DNA of 64,000 nucleotides, taken from NCBI GenBank assembly GCA_965227145.1, contig OZ245730.1, forward strand, positions 3,906,001 to 3,970,000, written 5' to 3'. How positions within the stretch are numbered: position 1 is the first letter of the stretch; every line of letters begins with the position of its first letter. This document shows, piece after piece, positions 35,691 to 44,924 of the stretch. A program made the position numbers and the translations under genes. The notes beneath the pieces are model-generated. The model had not been told where the DNA came from, made no database searches, and was given only the letters and a program-made list of their open reading frames with translations. Source of the DNA: JACKAQ01 sp965227145 (lineage in GTDB: Bacteria; Calditrichota; Calditrichia; RBG-13-44-9; J075).

Positions 35691-36287
35691 ATGATTGGCA
35701 TAATCGATTACGGCGCGGGGAATTTACGTTCCGTGCGCAAAGCACTGGATTTTTTGGCAGTTGAGAGTCGCATTCTGCACAGCGCAGCGGATTTTTCCGG
35801 GCTGTCGAAAGTTATTTTACCGGGCGTTGGCGCGTTTCAGGCGGCTGTGGACAAGCTCCGCGAATTCGGCATGGCGCAACCCGTTTGGGACTGGATCGCT
35901 GCGGACAAGCCGTTTTTGGGCATTTGCGTGGGGATGCAAGTGCTGTTCGAAAGCGGTGCGGAATCGCCGGGCGCAAAAGGGCTGGGCGTTTTTGCCGGCG
36001 ATGTGCCCAAATTTGACCATCACAAAGTGCCGCAAATCGGCTGGAACCGGCTGAATTTTCGCAAAGCCTCTCCCCTGCTCAACGGCATTCCGGATGGTTC
36101 ATATTTTTATTTTCTGCACAGTTTTTATTGCAAACCTGCAGATCCTGCAGTCATTATTGCGGAAACGGATTACGGCATCACGTACACCGCAATCGTTCAG
36201 CGCGGCAACGTTTTCGCGGTGCAGTTTCACCCGGAAAAAAGCGCAGAAAACGGGCTGAAATTGCTCAAAAACTGGATCGAATTGTGA
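35691..36287 (+). CDS. hisH: Imidazole glycerol phosphate synthase amidotransferase subunit HisH
   Basis: 198 aa. Class I amidotransferase: IDYGAGNLRSV at the start, KVILPGVGAF, nucleophile Cys in LGICVGMQVLFE and FAVQFHPEKS (His-Glu). HisH hydrolyses glutamine and channels ammonia to HisF. The ATG has no Shine-Dalgarno sequence; the 79 nt before it are T-rich with repeated CCTTTA-like units. The partner hisF is not adjacent: a secreted-protein gene lies between. Confidence 0.95.
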   Translation: MIGIIDYGAGNLRSVRKALDFLAVESRILHSAADFSGLSKVILPGVGAFQAAVDKLREFGMAQPVWDWIAADKPFLGICVGMQVLFESGAESPGAKGLGVFAGDVPKFDHHKVPQIGWNRLNFRKASPLLNGIPDGSYFYFLHSFYCKPADPAVIIAETDYGITYTAIVQRGNVFAVQFHPEKSAENGLKLLKNWIEL

Positions 36288-36387
36288 TTGATCAATTCAA
36301 ATCCACCATCATTTTCTCATATTTTGGGGATCGTGCGCAATTTTATTGCCACATGCACCTATTTTCCATCAACTATGGGAGAAAAAT

Positions 36388-37986
36388 ATGAAGCGAATCG
36401 CAGTTGAATTTTTGATCGTTGCAGCGTTCATTTGTACCACCGCATTCTCGCAGGTGTTGCTGCCGGATTTTTCCGTAAATATTCCCGCATCAAATTTAAA
36501 CGGCTTGGGCAGAACCGCCATCGCCGCCGGTTCGGACGGCAGCATGGCGATTGCCTGGCTGGATTACAACCCGTATGACGACCAGTTCGCACAGTTACCG
36601 CGAATTGCGGTGCAGCGATTCAACGCAGCCGCGCAACGGGTGGGGCAAACCCATTTTTTCAGCGGCGAAAACGCCTGGATTCAGGATTACATGATCGGAA
36701 ATCCCGATATTGCGATGGTTCCCGGAAACACCGCGCTCATCGCAATGGAGCACTACGGCGACGACACATTTGGTTTTAGTTCAGAAGTGGGCATCGGTGG
36801 GGTGGATGCCAACGGCAATTTGCTCGATTTGAACAATACCGTTGGCGTGGTTTATTGGCTAATCAATGTGGAAAATGAACGTGAAGAAAATCCGCGAATT
36901 GCGGCGGCGCCATCCGGTTCGTTCGCCGTTTCGCTAAACGGATGGACGTTCGATACCGGTTTTAGCGCAGTTGCCGTGCAATTGTTTGACGCTGCCGGAA
37001 ATACCGTCGGCGATTTTTTCAACCCGCATTTTACCGATCCGGGACCGAACGCCAACCACATGTATTCGGATCTCGCGTTAACGGACAATCTGGCGCTGGT
37101 CGTTTGGGAAGACGGGCGGCAAGACAACAATTTTGATATCAGCGGACAATTTTACAATTCGGCTGGCGCTGTTGGCGGAAATTTCAACATCAATTCCGGC
37201 GATGCAGCCGGAACGCTGAACCTGCGCCCGGCTGTGGGCATGACGCCCGCAGGAAATAGTGTGGTCGTTTGGGCAGATGCGCGTATGGGCACCGCTGAAA
37301 TTTTCGGTCAGCGATACGATGCGGCTGCGCAGCCGGTCGGCGCGAATTTTCAGATATCGCAAAATAGCGGCATCATTTGGGATCGCCCGGAAATCGCGGT
37401 GCGCAGCGACGGCAGTTTTATGGTGGTTTGGACAGACAGTTTGCCCAGCGTCACCGGTGTGGAAGCGTTTCGCGCCCGCGGGCGGCAGTTTGCCGCAAAC
37501 GGCGCTCCGCTCGGCGATGTGTTCGTGATTCCCGATGTGCAAAATACCGGTTCCGGCTATGTGAACATCGCGACAAACGGCAGCGCCTATTTTCTTTCTT
37601 GGCTGGATAATCGCCTAAATTCAACATATTTGAATGCTTACGCAAAAGCTATCGGCAATATTTCCACCGGTATCGACATACCGGACAACGATGGCGTTCC
37701 GGCGGAATTTGCACTTTTTCAAAATTATCCAAACCCATTTAATCCACAAACAACGATCCGCTTCAACCTGCCGGAAGCAGCGGAAGTTTCGCTGGCAGTG
37801 TTCGATCTCACCGGTAAAAAAGTGCACACAATCCTGCAAAAATCGTTGCCCGCAGGTGTTTTTGAACAGCCATTTTTTGCGGAAAATTTGCCGAGCGGCG
37901 TTTATTTTTATCAATTAACCGCAAATCCCAACAGCGCTTCGGGTAAACCGTTTTCCGAAATCCGCAAAATGATTTTGATAAAATAA
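36388..37986 (+). CDS. Secreted repeat protein with a T9SS sorting domain, inside the his operon
   Basis: 532 aa from ATG 36388 (GGGAG at 36377-36381). Signal peptide (FLIVAAFICTTAFSQ), then repeated ~65-residue beta units with a core like LVVWEDGRQDNN, VVVWADARMGTAEIFGQRYD and MVVWTDSLPS, suggesting a beta-propeller. The C-terminus has FQNYPNPFNPQTTIRFNLPEA and ends EIRKMILIK, a type A T9SS sorting domain. It is predicted to be exported across both membranes; no enzyme motif is seen. It sits on the same strand 100 nt after hisH and 35 nt before hisF with no terminator visible, so it is likely co-expressed with histidine synthesis. Confidence 0.85.
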   Translation: MKRIAVEFLIVAAFICTTAFSQVLLPDFSVNIPASNLNGLGRTAIAAGSDGSMAIAWLDYNPYDDQFAQLPRIAVQRFNAAAQRVGQTHFFSGENAWIQDYMIGNPDIAMVPGNTALIAMEHYGDDTFGFSSEVGIGGVDANGNLLDLNNTVGVVYWLINVENEREENPRIAAAPSGSFAVSLNGWTFDTGFSAVAVQLFDAAGNTVGDFFNPHFTDPGPNANHMYSDLALTDNLALVVWEDGRQDNNFDISGQFYNSAGAVGGNFNINSGDAAGTLNLRPAVGMTPAGNSVVVWADARMGTAEIFGQRYDAAAQPVGANFQISQNSGIIWDRPEIAVRSDGSFMVVWTDSLPSVTGVEAFRARGRQFAANGAPLGDVFVIPDVQNTGSGYVNIATNGSAYFLSWLDNRLNSTYLNAYAKAIGNISTGIDIPDNDGVPAEFALFQNYPNPFNPQTTIRFNLPEAAEVSLAVFDLTGKKVHTILQKSLPAGVFEQPFFAENLPSGVYFYQLTANPNSASGKPFSEIRKMILIK

Positions 37987-38021
37987 GTAACCATAATCAA
38001 CAGAAACGAAGTATAAACAAT

Positions 38022-38783
38022 ATGTTAGCAACCCGTTTAATTCCCTGTTTGGATGTGGACGACGGTCGCGTGGTCAAAGGCGTAAAATTTACGGAAATCC
38101 GTGACGCTGGCGATCCTGTCGAACTCGCCAAACTTTACAACGACCAGAAAGCAGATGAACTGGTTTTTCTGGATATTGGCGCATCGTACAAAAGCCGCCA
38201 AACCATGCTGGATGTGGTGGAGCAAGTTTCCCGCCAGGTGTTCATTCCGCTGACGGTCGGCGGCGGCATTCGCACGGTGGCAGATATGCGCGAAACGCTG
38301 CAAGCCGGCGCAGACAAAGTGGCGATGTGCACATCGGCGCTCAAAAATCCGGCGCTGCTCAGCGAAGGTGCGGAGCGATTCGGCGCGCAGTGCATGGTGC
38401 TTTCCATCGATGCAAAACGCAGTCCCGACGGGTCGGGATGGCACGCCTACAGCCACGGCGCGCGGCAGAATACCGGCATCGACGTGATCGAATGGGCGCA
38501 GCGCGGCGAGGCGCTCGGTGCGGGTGAAATTTTGCTCAATTCAATCGATGCGGACGGCACAAAAGCGGGTTACGATCTGGAATTGACCCGAAAAGTATCC
38601 GAAAGCGTGCGCATTCCGGTGATCGCCTCCGGCGGCGCAGGAAATCCGGAACACGTTGCGGACGCGGCAATTGTTGGCAAAGCCAGCGCGGTGCTGTTGG
38701 CATCGCTGCTGCATTTCGGGGATTACACGGTTAGCGATTTTAAATCTGTGATGGAAAAGAGAGGAGTGTCTGTGCGATGGTAA
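38022..38783 (+). CDS. hisF: Imidazole glycerol phosphate synthase cyclase subunit HisF
   Basis: 253 aa, the standard length. TIM barrel with LIPCLDVDDGRVVKGVKF (catalytic Asp11), LTVGGGIRTVADM, MVLSIDAKR (second catalytic Asp ~130) and VIASGGAGNPEHVADA. With HisH it makes imidazoleglycerol phosphate and AICAR. Its last 7 bases overlap the next gene. Confidence 0.96.
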   Translation: MLATRLIPCLDVDDGRVVKGVKFTEIRDAGDPVELAKLYNDQKADELVFLDIGASYKSRQTMLDVVEQVSRQVFIPLTVGGGIRTVADMRETLQAGADKVAMCTSALKNPALLSEGAERFGAQCMVLSIDAKRSPDGSGWHAYSHGARQNTGIDVIEWAQRGEALGAGEILLNSIDADGTKAGYDLELTRKVSESVRIPVIASGGAGNPEHVADAAIVGKASAVLLASLLHFGDYTVSDFKSVMEKRGVSVRW

Positions 38784-40027
38784 TCGCTTCGATTGATTTG
38801 ATGGACGGCAAAGCCGTGCAACTGAAACAGGGTGCAGAAAAAGTGCTCGAGGTGGAACATCCGCTCGATTTGGCGAAAAAATTCAACCGCTACGGCGAAG
38901 TCGCGGTTATCGATCTGGATGCTGCGCTCGGCAACGGCAACAATAAAGATGTGATCAAACCGATTTTGAAAGCTGCAGAATGCCGCGTTGGCGGTGGAAT
39001 CAAAACGGTTGAGCAGGCAAAAGAGTGGATCAGCTTGGGTGCCAGAAAAGTGATCATCGGCTCCAAAGCGTTTGAGAATGACGCGGTTAACCATCAGTTT
39101 TTAAAGGAGTTAGTGGATGCGGTTTCGGCACAGCACATCATCATCGCTATCGATGCGCGCAACGGCGAAATCGTCACAAAAGGCTGGAAGCACCGCACCG
39201 GACTCGATTTGCTCGAAACGGTTCCGCAACTCGATAATTATTGCAACGAATATCTGTTCACCTGCGTCGAACGCGAAGGCATGATGCAGGGCAGCGATCA
39301 CGAATTGATCCGCAAATTGCTGGCAAAAACCACCCGCCGCGTCACCGTCGCCGGTGGCGTCAGCACGCTCGACGAGGTTCGCGAACTGGCGATGCTCGGT
39401 ACCGATCAACAGCTCGGCATGGCGCTGTACACCGGAAAAATCGATCTGGCAGATTGCTTCATCGAATCGCTGAACTGGCGGAAAACGGAGCTGCAGCCAA
39501 CCATCGTGCAGGATCGCGCCGGGCAGGTGCTCATGCTGGCATACAGCAATCACGAATCGCTGCGGCAAACTTTTGCCACTGATAACATGCATTATTTTTC
39601 TCGATCACGAAATCAACTCTGGCAAAAGGGCGAAACATCCGGACATTTTCAGCAACTCCACAGCCTTCGGGCGGATTGCGATCAGGATACGCTCCTCGCG
39701 ATTGTTGACCAAACAAATGTTGCCTGCCATCGCGGTGATTATTCGTGCTTTGGCGACCGCAATTTTTCCTGGTTGGAATTATATAACGTCATTTCCGATC
39801 GTTTTGAAAATTCTCCCGATGGCTCATACACCGCAAAATTGAAATCCGGTGATTTGCTATCAGAAAAAATTCTCGAAGAAGCGCAGGAAGTTGTGGAAGC
39901 GGAAGAACGCGATCACCTGATTTGGGAAGCTGCGGACCTGTTATTTTTCCTTACCGCGAAACTTGTCCGGCATAATATTGGTACAGAAGAGGTTTTACAC
40001 GAACTTCGGCGGAGGCGGAAAAAATAA
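38777..40027 (+). CDS. hisAIE: HisA-HisI-HisE three-domain fusion
   Basis: 416 aa holding three enzymes. Residues 1-~235 are a HisA TIM barrel (ASIDLMDGKAVQL, CRVGGGIKTVEQA, IIAIDARNGEIVTKGW, VTVAGGVSTLDEV). ~236-325 are HisI, PRA-CH (QDRAGQVLMLAYSNHESL, HYFSRSRNQLWQKGETSGH, zinc Cys in RADCDQD and ACHRGDYSC). ~330-416 are HisE, PRA-PH (LSEKILEEAQEVVEA, WEAADLLFFLTAKL). Together they turn PR-ATP into PRFAR-type product in three successive steps. In HisA the usual bacterial D-I-x-R-D-G segment reads CVEREGMMQGSD, closer to the eukaryotic VEG form; activity is probable but not assured. HisIE fusions are common; fusion to HisA is not. Confidence 0.93.
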   Translation: MVIASIDLMDGKAVQLKQGAEKVLEVEHPLDLAKKFNRYGEVAVIDLDAALGNGNNKDVIKPILKAAECRVGGGIKTVEQAKEWISLGARKVIIGSKAFENDAVNHQFLKELVDAVSAQHIIIAIDARNGEIVTKGWKHRTGLDLLETVPQLDNYCNEYLFTCVEREGMMQGSDHELIRKLLAKTTRRVTVAGGVSTLDEVRELAMLGTDQQLGMALYTGKIDLADCFIESLNWRKTELQPTIVQDRAGQVLMLAYSNHESLRQTFATDNMHYFSRSRNQLWQKGETSGHFQQLHSLRADCDQDTLLAIVDQTNVACHRGDYSCFGDRNFSWLELYNVISDRFENSPDGSYTAKLKSGDLLSEKILEEAQEVVEAEERDHLIWEAADLLFFLTAKLVRHNIGTEEVLHELRRRRKK

Positions 40028-40060
40028 TTTCGTAACATCATTTATTACAATAGTTTACAA

Positions 40061-40097
40061 AAAGCCATCTGCAAATTAATGCGATGGCTTTTTTTAT
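40061..40097 (+). terminator. his operon terminator
   Basis: AAAGCCATC (40061-40069) pairs with GATGGCTTT (40083-40091), followed by TTTTATTT. It lies 34 nt past the hisAIE stop and closes the attenuator-hisB-hisH-T9SS-hisF-hisAIE unit. Confidence 0.88.
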
Positions 40098-40227
40098 TTC
40101 GTCAAAAAAAATTACACGATTTAAAAAAATAATTCAGAATTTTGGGGTAATTTCAGAAATATATATAAAGGGCATTTATTGATTTTGGCTACTCGTATCT
40201 GAGCATTTACGAAAATATTGAAATTGA

Positions 40228-40236
40228 TGTTATAAT
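40228..40236 (+). promoter_or_regulatory. Extended -10 promoter of the sigma-factor gene
   Basis: TG-T-TATAAT (40228-40236) with no good -35 element, 28 nt before the ATG at 40264. An extended -10 promoter is a reasonable reading. Confidence 0.4.
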
Positions 40237-40263
40237 TTATTTTTGCTAATATCCCGAAAGAAT

Positions 40264-40857
40264 ATGATGCACCAAGAAAGCGGGACCCTCATTTTGTTTG
40301 AAAATCGGGATTTAGAATTAGTCGAAAAAATCAAATCCGGCGACCAGCAAGCCGTCGAGGATTTTTTTTCACAACATGATTTATTTCGCAAAATTAAATA
40401 TATGGTTTACGGAAGAAGCAACGGAATCCTGCATAGCGAATTGCGGGATTTGATATCTGAAGTATTCGAAGCCATTGTCAATAATTTGCGCTCAGGACAT
40501 TTTGATCCGAGGCGTGGCAGCTTAAACGCCTATTTACAAGGTATCATTCGGAATAAAATTTACAACTTTTCTCAAGATTTTAAGAAAAACCGGCAATCCT
40601 ATTCAATCGATGATAACAATACAAATTTGTTCAAATCACCGATCGAAGATTTTGAGTTGAAGGATTTATTAGGCAAAGCGCTAAACAACTTAAAGCCGGA
40701 TCAACGGCAGATAATCGTTTTGAGATATTTGCATGACAAAGGTGTTGACGAAATTGCAGAGATGCTTAATCTGGACAGTAAACAGGTCCACAACAAACTT
40801 AATTATTCGCTGAGGCTCATACGGGACTTTGTATTCAGCAATGGACTCCGGGAATAA
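40264..40857 (+). CDS. ECF-type sigma-70 family RNA polymerase sigma factor
   Basis: 197 aa from ATG 40264 (a TTG at 40243 is the longest frame). Region 2 is weakly conserved (FRKIKYMVYGRSNGILHSELRDLISEVFEAIVNNLRSGHFDPRRGSLNAYLQGIIRNKIYNF split across ~45-110), and region 4 is clear at ~150-195 (LKPDQRQIIVLRYLHDKGVDEIAEMLNL, helix-turn-helix DSKQVHNKLNYSLRLIRDF). It has no other domain, as in extracytoplasmic-function sigma factors. The gene for a zinc-finger membrane protein follows after ~80 nt, the normal sigma/anti-sigma order, and a TPR-CHAT gene converges on both. Confidence 0.85.
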   Translation: MMHQESGTLILFENRDLELVEKIKSGDQQAVEDFFSQHDLFRKIKYMVYGRSNGILHSELRDLISEVFEAIVNNLRSGHFDPRRGSLNAYLQGIIRNKIYNFSQDFKKNRQSYSIDDNNTNLFKSPIEDFELKDLLGKALNNLKPDQRQIIVLRYLHDKGVDEIAEMLNLDSKQVHNKLNYSLRLIRDFVFSNGLRE

Positions 40858-40935
40858 TGGCGCATTATTTAACGATTTAACTAAATAGAAAGCTGGTATA
40901 GAGTGAATATCATCAACAATTTACAGGATAAATTA

Positions 40936-41679
40936 ATGTCGTGCGCAGATCATCGGGAAGAATTGATTGATCTGTATCTCATGCACAAAATGGATGGCAA
41001 AGATATGATTATTTTTGAAGAACATTTCTTTTCCTGTAAATCTTGCTGTGATGAATTGGATTTTCGAATTTCACTTCGGGAGGCATTGAGCTCGGATATT
41101 CGGTCAGAATCCGTTTTACCAATCCATGAGAATGCCAGCCAACCTGCAAATTCTGTTTCCATGCCAAAAATTACACCCGAAAAAAATGAGTGGAAAAAAT
41201 ATTTTTCTTATGCTGCCTCTGTTGCGGCAGTTTTTCTCGCAGTTTTTTTGTATCTCAATCAGGATAATCCATTCAATCCGGCAAACAAGTTAAACCATGA
41301 GCAATTGGCTGAGGCATATGGCAGTAATTTTAGAACTTCGGAATATTTTGAATCCCAAATACGACTTCAAAATCGGGAGCAAAACCTGATACAGCTCGTT
41401 ACCCAAAACACCGAATTTCAAAATAACAGCAGTATTCAATTTGAATGGAAAACATCTTTATCTGAACCCGCATTTAAGTGGGAATATCTTACTTTTTTTG
41501 TATTGAATTCATTAGAAGAAAAAATCTTTGTGAGAAAGCTGGACAGCCATACAATAATCTTAACTGACCCTTTGGAACCCGGCTTGTATTACTGGCTTCT
41601 TGAATCTGAGTTAGAAACTGAACTGGTTGGACGATTTGTCGTTTTACCGACAGATGTTGAAACAACAATTGGCAATTAA
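40936..41679 (+). CDS. Membrane anti-sigma-like protein with zinc finger
   Basis: 247 aa from ATG 40936 (AGGA at 40925-40928), preferred over GTG 40903 because the product then begins like zf-HC2 anti-sigma proteins: SCADHREELIDLYLMHKMDG then FEEHFFSCKSCCDEL with the His-x3-Cys-x2-Cys zinc motif. One membrane helix follows at ~90-107 (YFSYAASVAAVFLAVFLYL). The ~140-residue C-terminal part would be periplasmic and contains beta strands (IQFEWKTSLSEPAFKWEYLTFFVL). It should hold the adjacent sigma factor at the membrane. Its stop overlaps by 4 nt the stop of the convergent TPR-CHAT gene. Confidence 0.78.
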   Translation: MSCADHREELIDLYLMHKMDGKDMIIFEEHFFSCKSCCDELDFRISLREALSSDIRSESVLPIHENASQPANSVSMPKITPEKNEWKKYFSYAASVAAVFLAVFLYLNQDNPFNPANKLNHEQLAEAYGSNFRTSEYFESQIRLQNREQNLIQLVTQNTEFQNNSSIQFEWKTSLSEPAFKWEYLTFFVLNSLEEKIFVRKLDSHTIILTDPLEPGLYYWLLESELETELVGRFVVLPTDVETTIGN

Positions 41680-44600
41680 TTGCCAATTAACATAAAAGCG
41701 CTCCAAAATCGGGGAAATGCGGTATCAGTATTTTCCAATAATTTTATCTTGGCATTTTTCAACGCTTTACGATACGTTTGCCCTTCCAAAATATTGTTAT
41801 AAAAATGAATCATCAATTCGCTTGTGGGCGTATCTGCTACTTTCCATTGGGACACGACAAGGTTTTTAGCGCCGGCCAACAAAAAACCCCGTGAAACTGC
41901 CAACACACCCTCACCTTTCATAATTAAACCGCTACCGCTTTCGCAACTGCTTAGCACTAACAAATCTGCGTTTAATTCCATATTATAAATTTCTCCGGCA
42001 TATAAGACACCGTCATTTTCTGATTCAGAGAAAAATGGGTGATAATATGCAATACCGGACAGGTCGGGCTCATTCATATCAACAAAACTGTGAGTTGCCA
42101 AATGAATGTATTTATATTTTCCAGCCAGTTTTTTGAAATTATCTTCCGTAGCCTGTTGTGAATATAATCCCTTTGTGTCATAGTTTTTATTTTTGAATGA
42201 ACGGATTATCTCACTAACCTCTTTTCTCGAGTTTGGCAGCGCATTATAAAATATATTGTTTTGATCGTCAGTTGCATTCTTTTCTTCCGGAATTAACGAG
42301 GAAATAAATGACAAATCTAACGGTGAATCTGAATCAAAAATGGCATCGTCAAACGTTGGCGCAATTCCCAAAAATGAGTTCTCGACCAAATGTTGCGATT
42401 GTTTTTCTGTATTCGATCTCAAAAACAATCCACTCGAAAAGTAATAGCTAATGTTTTGTTTATAAAGAAAATATGGCAATTTTTTGTAATCAAGATCGCT
42501 CACACTTTGCGTATCCGGTTTCTCGGTTAATAAACATTCGAACGGAATTTGAATCAATGCTTCATCCGGAATGATAATCAAATCTGTCTTTCCCTGAATT
42601 GAGCCGAGGACTGGTTCAATCAATATTTGATAGAGTTGGTAACTCAATTCCGGAAACTGACTTCTCGCGCTATCTTTCCGAAGCGATTGCATAAATGATT
42701 GGCAAAGTGCCAAAAAATTCTCGTCAATTGGTATCGATTTTATAGAAACACCAGAATCCGATATCACAAAAATCAACAAATGATTTTTGCTGATAAAATA
42801 TTCCAGAAATAACGTTTCCGGATTAAGATGCTTTTGTATTTCACTGAAACTTGGCGGTGTTGAGTACACTTTTAAAATATTCTCTAATCCGGGATATTTA
42901 CTGAAATTGGTTTTTAATCCATCCAACTCACTTTGTAAGTTAAATCTGATTGTTTCATATAGATTTGTTAGCTTATTGTCCAGCGAATCGGCAAATTTAT
43001 GCTTTTGCAATTGCTTTCGCAGCAAGATATTCGTTGATGTTAATTCATAACGCAGTTTCTTCTCTTTTATCAAAAGTGAATCCGGCAATCCTGTTTGATC
43101 TCTGAATTTTGATGCGTTCATTGCATCTTTTAAGATTGCATATTTGGATTTATCAGTCATCTGAAATGCTTTTTCCAAATATACCGGGTTTTCAGTTTCT
43201 TCAAATAAACTGTATGCGGTCATAACCCCTTTTTCCAGAATAGAATATGTATTCTGAACGAGTTGGTAGATTGTTTCGGAAGACAGATAACTTGTGCGAT
43301 ATTTTTCAACAAATTCCGATGCCGCTTCCAACGTTTCGAAGCATTTCACCAGATGATTAATATTGCTGCTGTTACAGTATTTCGCTAAATACACATCAGA
43401 TTTTTCTTTTAAGAGGTTCACGACAATCATATCCATCGGAACGTCAGTAGCTTCGGGATTTTCGCCAGAAATTGTATAATCAATAGTATCTTTGGATAAT
43501 ATCGTAAATGCTTTTTGGTGGTACTCCAGCGCTTTGTCAAACATTTTATTTTCAGAATAATAACGCGCTATTAATTGGCAACTTTCTGCAGCTCCGAGTG
43601 GGTGAGAAACTTCCTGAAAATAATGAAACGCATTTTCAAACGCACCCAAAGCCGATCTTGAAGTATAATCGGTTAGTTTTTCTTTTCCGATCAAGATATA
43701 ATTTTCTGCAATCAGCCTTTTAATATCTGTTCGCACAGTAATATTTTTCTTAAGCCAATCTATATTTTTATAATAATAATTCATGGCAAGATCGTGTTTA
43801 CCTGTGGCTGCATAATATTTACCGAGTTTTGTATAGCAGTCAATAATTATTGGATCATTAGGAGCATAAGATGAGAGTATGTGTGATTCGGCATCTTGCA
43901 AATATCCGAATGCTTTATTAAGTTCACCAATTTGTATAAAATAACTACCTAAATTAATATTACACATAGCAATATAAGCTTCATATCCTTCCTGATATTT
44001 CAATCTTGTTTGCCATAATAAAAGCGCCTTTTCTGTATAATTTATAGCATTCTCAAAATCGCCTTTGTTCCCATACACCTTTCCGATCTCCGTGAGCAAT
44101 TCACCTACTACCCTTTTTTCTGGTGTATTTGCCAAATTCTTTTTTTCTGTTATCGCATACCCCTTAAATAGATACTCAATGGCTTCCTCGTATCTACCCT
44201 TAATTCGTAAATTACAGGCTATTCTTTTGTATGTTTGTACAGCTTTTAACCATGATTTATTTGATTCAAAAATGGGTTGCGATTTCTTAATATAGCTATT
44301 CGATTCATCAAAATCGCCTATACGATCGGCAGAAACTCTGCCACGTTGATAGTACATAAATGCATTGCAATGTTCTTCTGTTTTTCCTTTCATAAAGGAA
44401 ATTTTTTTTATCGTTTTCAATCCACTTTCAAATTCCCGTTGATCGACAAATAAATGTACTTTTTTGCTAAATATTTTATCTAAAATATCAACTTTATTAA
44501 TACTGATACCTTGGCTATACCACTCTGCATCAGAAAGATGTGATAACGCTATTTGAAACCCCTCTTCTATTTTCCAACCTTTTTCACGCCATAAAACACT

Positions 44601-44924
44601 CAATAAATATTTTGCATGAATATAACTCGTCCATTGTTTTTCTGCTTTATAAATAGACGCAGCGGATTCAATGTATTCAATCGCTTTATCAATATCATTG
44701 CCATGAAACCGACGTCGGCTATGGTGTTCAAATTCTCGGGCTATTTCTATGGAGGGTGTGGCGATAGCTTCTAGTCTTTCAACAGTATGTTGGGCAAAAA
44801 CCGTTGAATAATTTATATTAAAAAGAGCTGTACACCATAAAGTGGCAACAACTGTTTTTATAACCGGAAACAATTTTAACCTAAGGATTGCATTAAAAAA
44901 ATAATGACTGAATTCAATTCTCAT
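41676..44924 (-). CDS. TPR-CHAT protease, exported
   Basis: ~1082 aa from the Met at about 44924; an upstream ATG at 44966 adds 14 residues. A hydrophobic segment (LFPVIKTVVATLWCTALFNINYSTVFAQ) looks like a signal sequence, so the body is probably periplasmic. About ten TPR-like repeats follow (AIEYLFKGYAITEKKNL, AINYTEKALLLWQ, ALEYHQKAFTIL). The C-terminal ~350 residues are a CHAT caspase-fold domain with catalytic His in YIHLATHSF (His945) and Cys in LLVLSSCESGSG (Cys994); both are present, so protease activity is plausible. It is convergent with the sigma/anti-sigma pair. TPR-CHAT proteases elsewhere are triggered sensors that cleave a partner. Confidence 0.88.
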   Translation of the reverse strand: MRIEFSHYFFNAILRLKLFPVIKTVVATLWCTALFNINYSTVFAQHTVERLEAIATPSIEIAREFEHHSRRRFHGNDIDKAIEYIESAASIYKAEKQWTSYIHAKYLLSVLWREKGWKIEEGFQIALSHLSDAEWYSQGISINKVDILDKIFSKKVHLFVDQREFESGLKTIKKISFMKGKTEEHCNAFMYYQRGRVSADRIGDFDESNSYIKKSQPIFESNKSWLKAVQTYKRIACNLRIKGRYEEAIEYLFKGYAITEKKNLANTPEKRVVGELLTEIGKVYGNKGDFENAINYTEKALLLWQTRLKYQEGYEAYIAMCNINLGSYFIQIGELNKAFGYLQDAESHILSSYAPNDPIIIDCYTKLGKYYAATGKHDLAMNYYYKNIDWLKKNITVRTDIKRLIAENYILIGKEKLTDYTSRSALGAFENAFHYFQEVSHPLGAAESCQLIARYYSENKMFDKALEYHQKAFTILSKDTIDYTISGENPEATDVPMDMIVVNLLKEKSDVYLAKYCNSSNINHLVKCFETLEAASEFVEKYRTSYLSSETIYQLVQNTYSILEKGVMTAYSLFEETENPVYLEKAFQMTDKSKYAILKDAMNASKFRDQTGLPDSLLIKEKKLRYELTSTNILLRKQLQKHKFADSLDNKLTNLYETIRFNLQSELDGLKTNFSKYPGLENILKVYSTPPSFSEIQKHLNPETLFLEYFISKNHLLIFVISDSGVSIKSIPIDENFLALCQSFMQSLRKDSARSQFPELSYQLYQILIEPVLGSIQGKTDLIIIPDEALIQIPFECLLTEKPDTQSVSDLDYKKLPYFLYKQNISYYFSSGLFLRSNTEKQSQHLVENSFLGIAPTFDDAIFDSDSPLDLSFISSLIPEEKNATDDQNNIFYNALPNSRKEVSEIIRSFKNKNYDTKGLYSQQATEDNFKKLAGKYKYIHLATHSFVDMNEPDLSGIAYYHPFFSESENDGVLYAGEIYNMELNADLLVLSSCESGSGLIMKGEGVLAVSRGFLLAGAKNLVVSQWKVADTPTSELMIHFYNNILEGQTYRKALKNAKIKLLENTDTAFPRFWSAFMLIGN

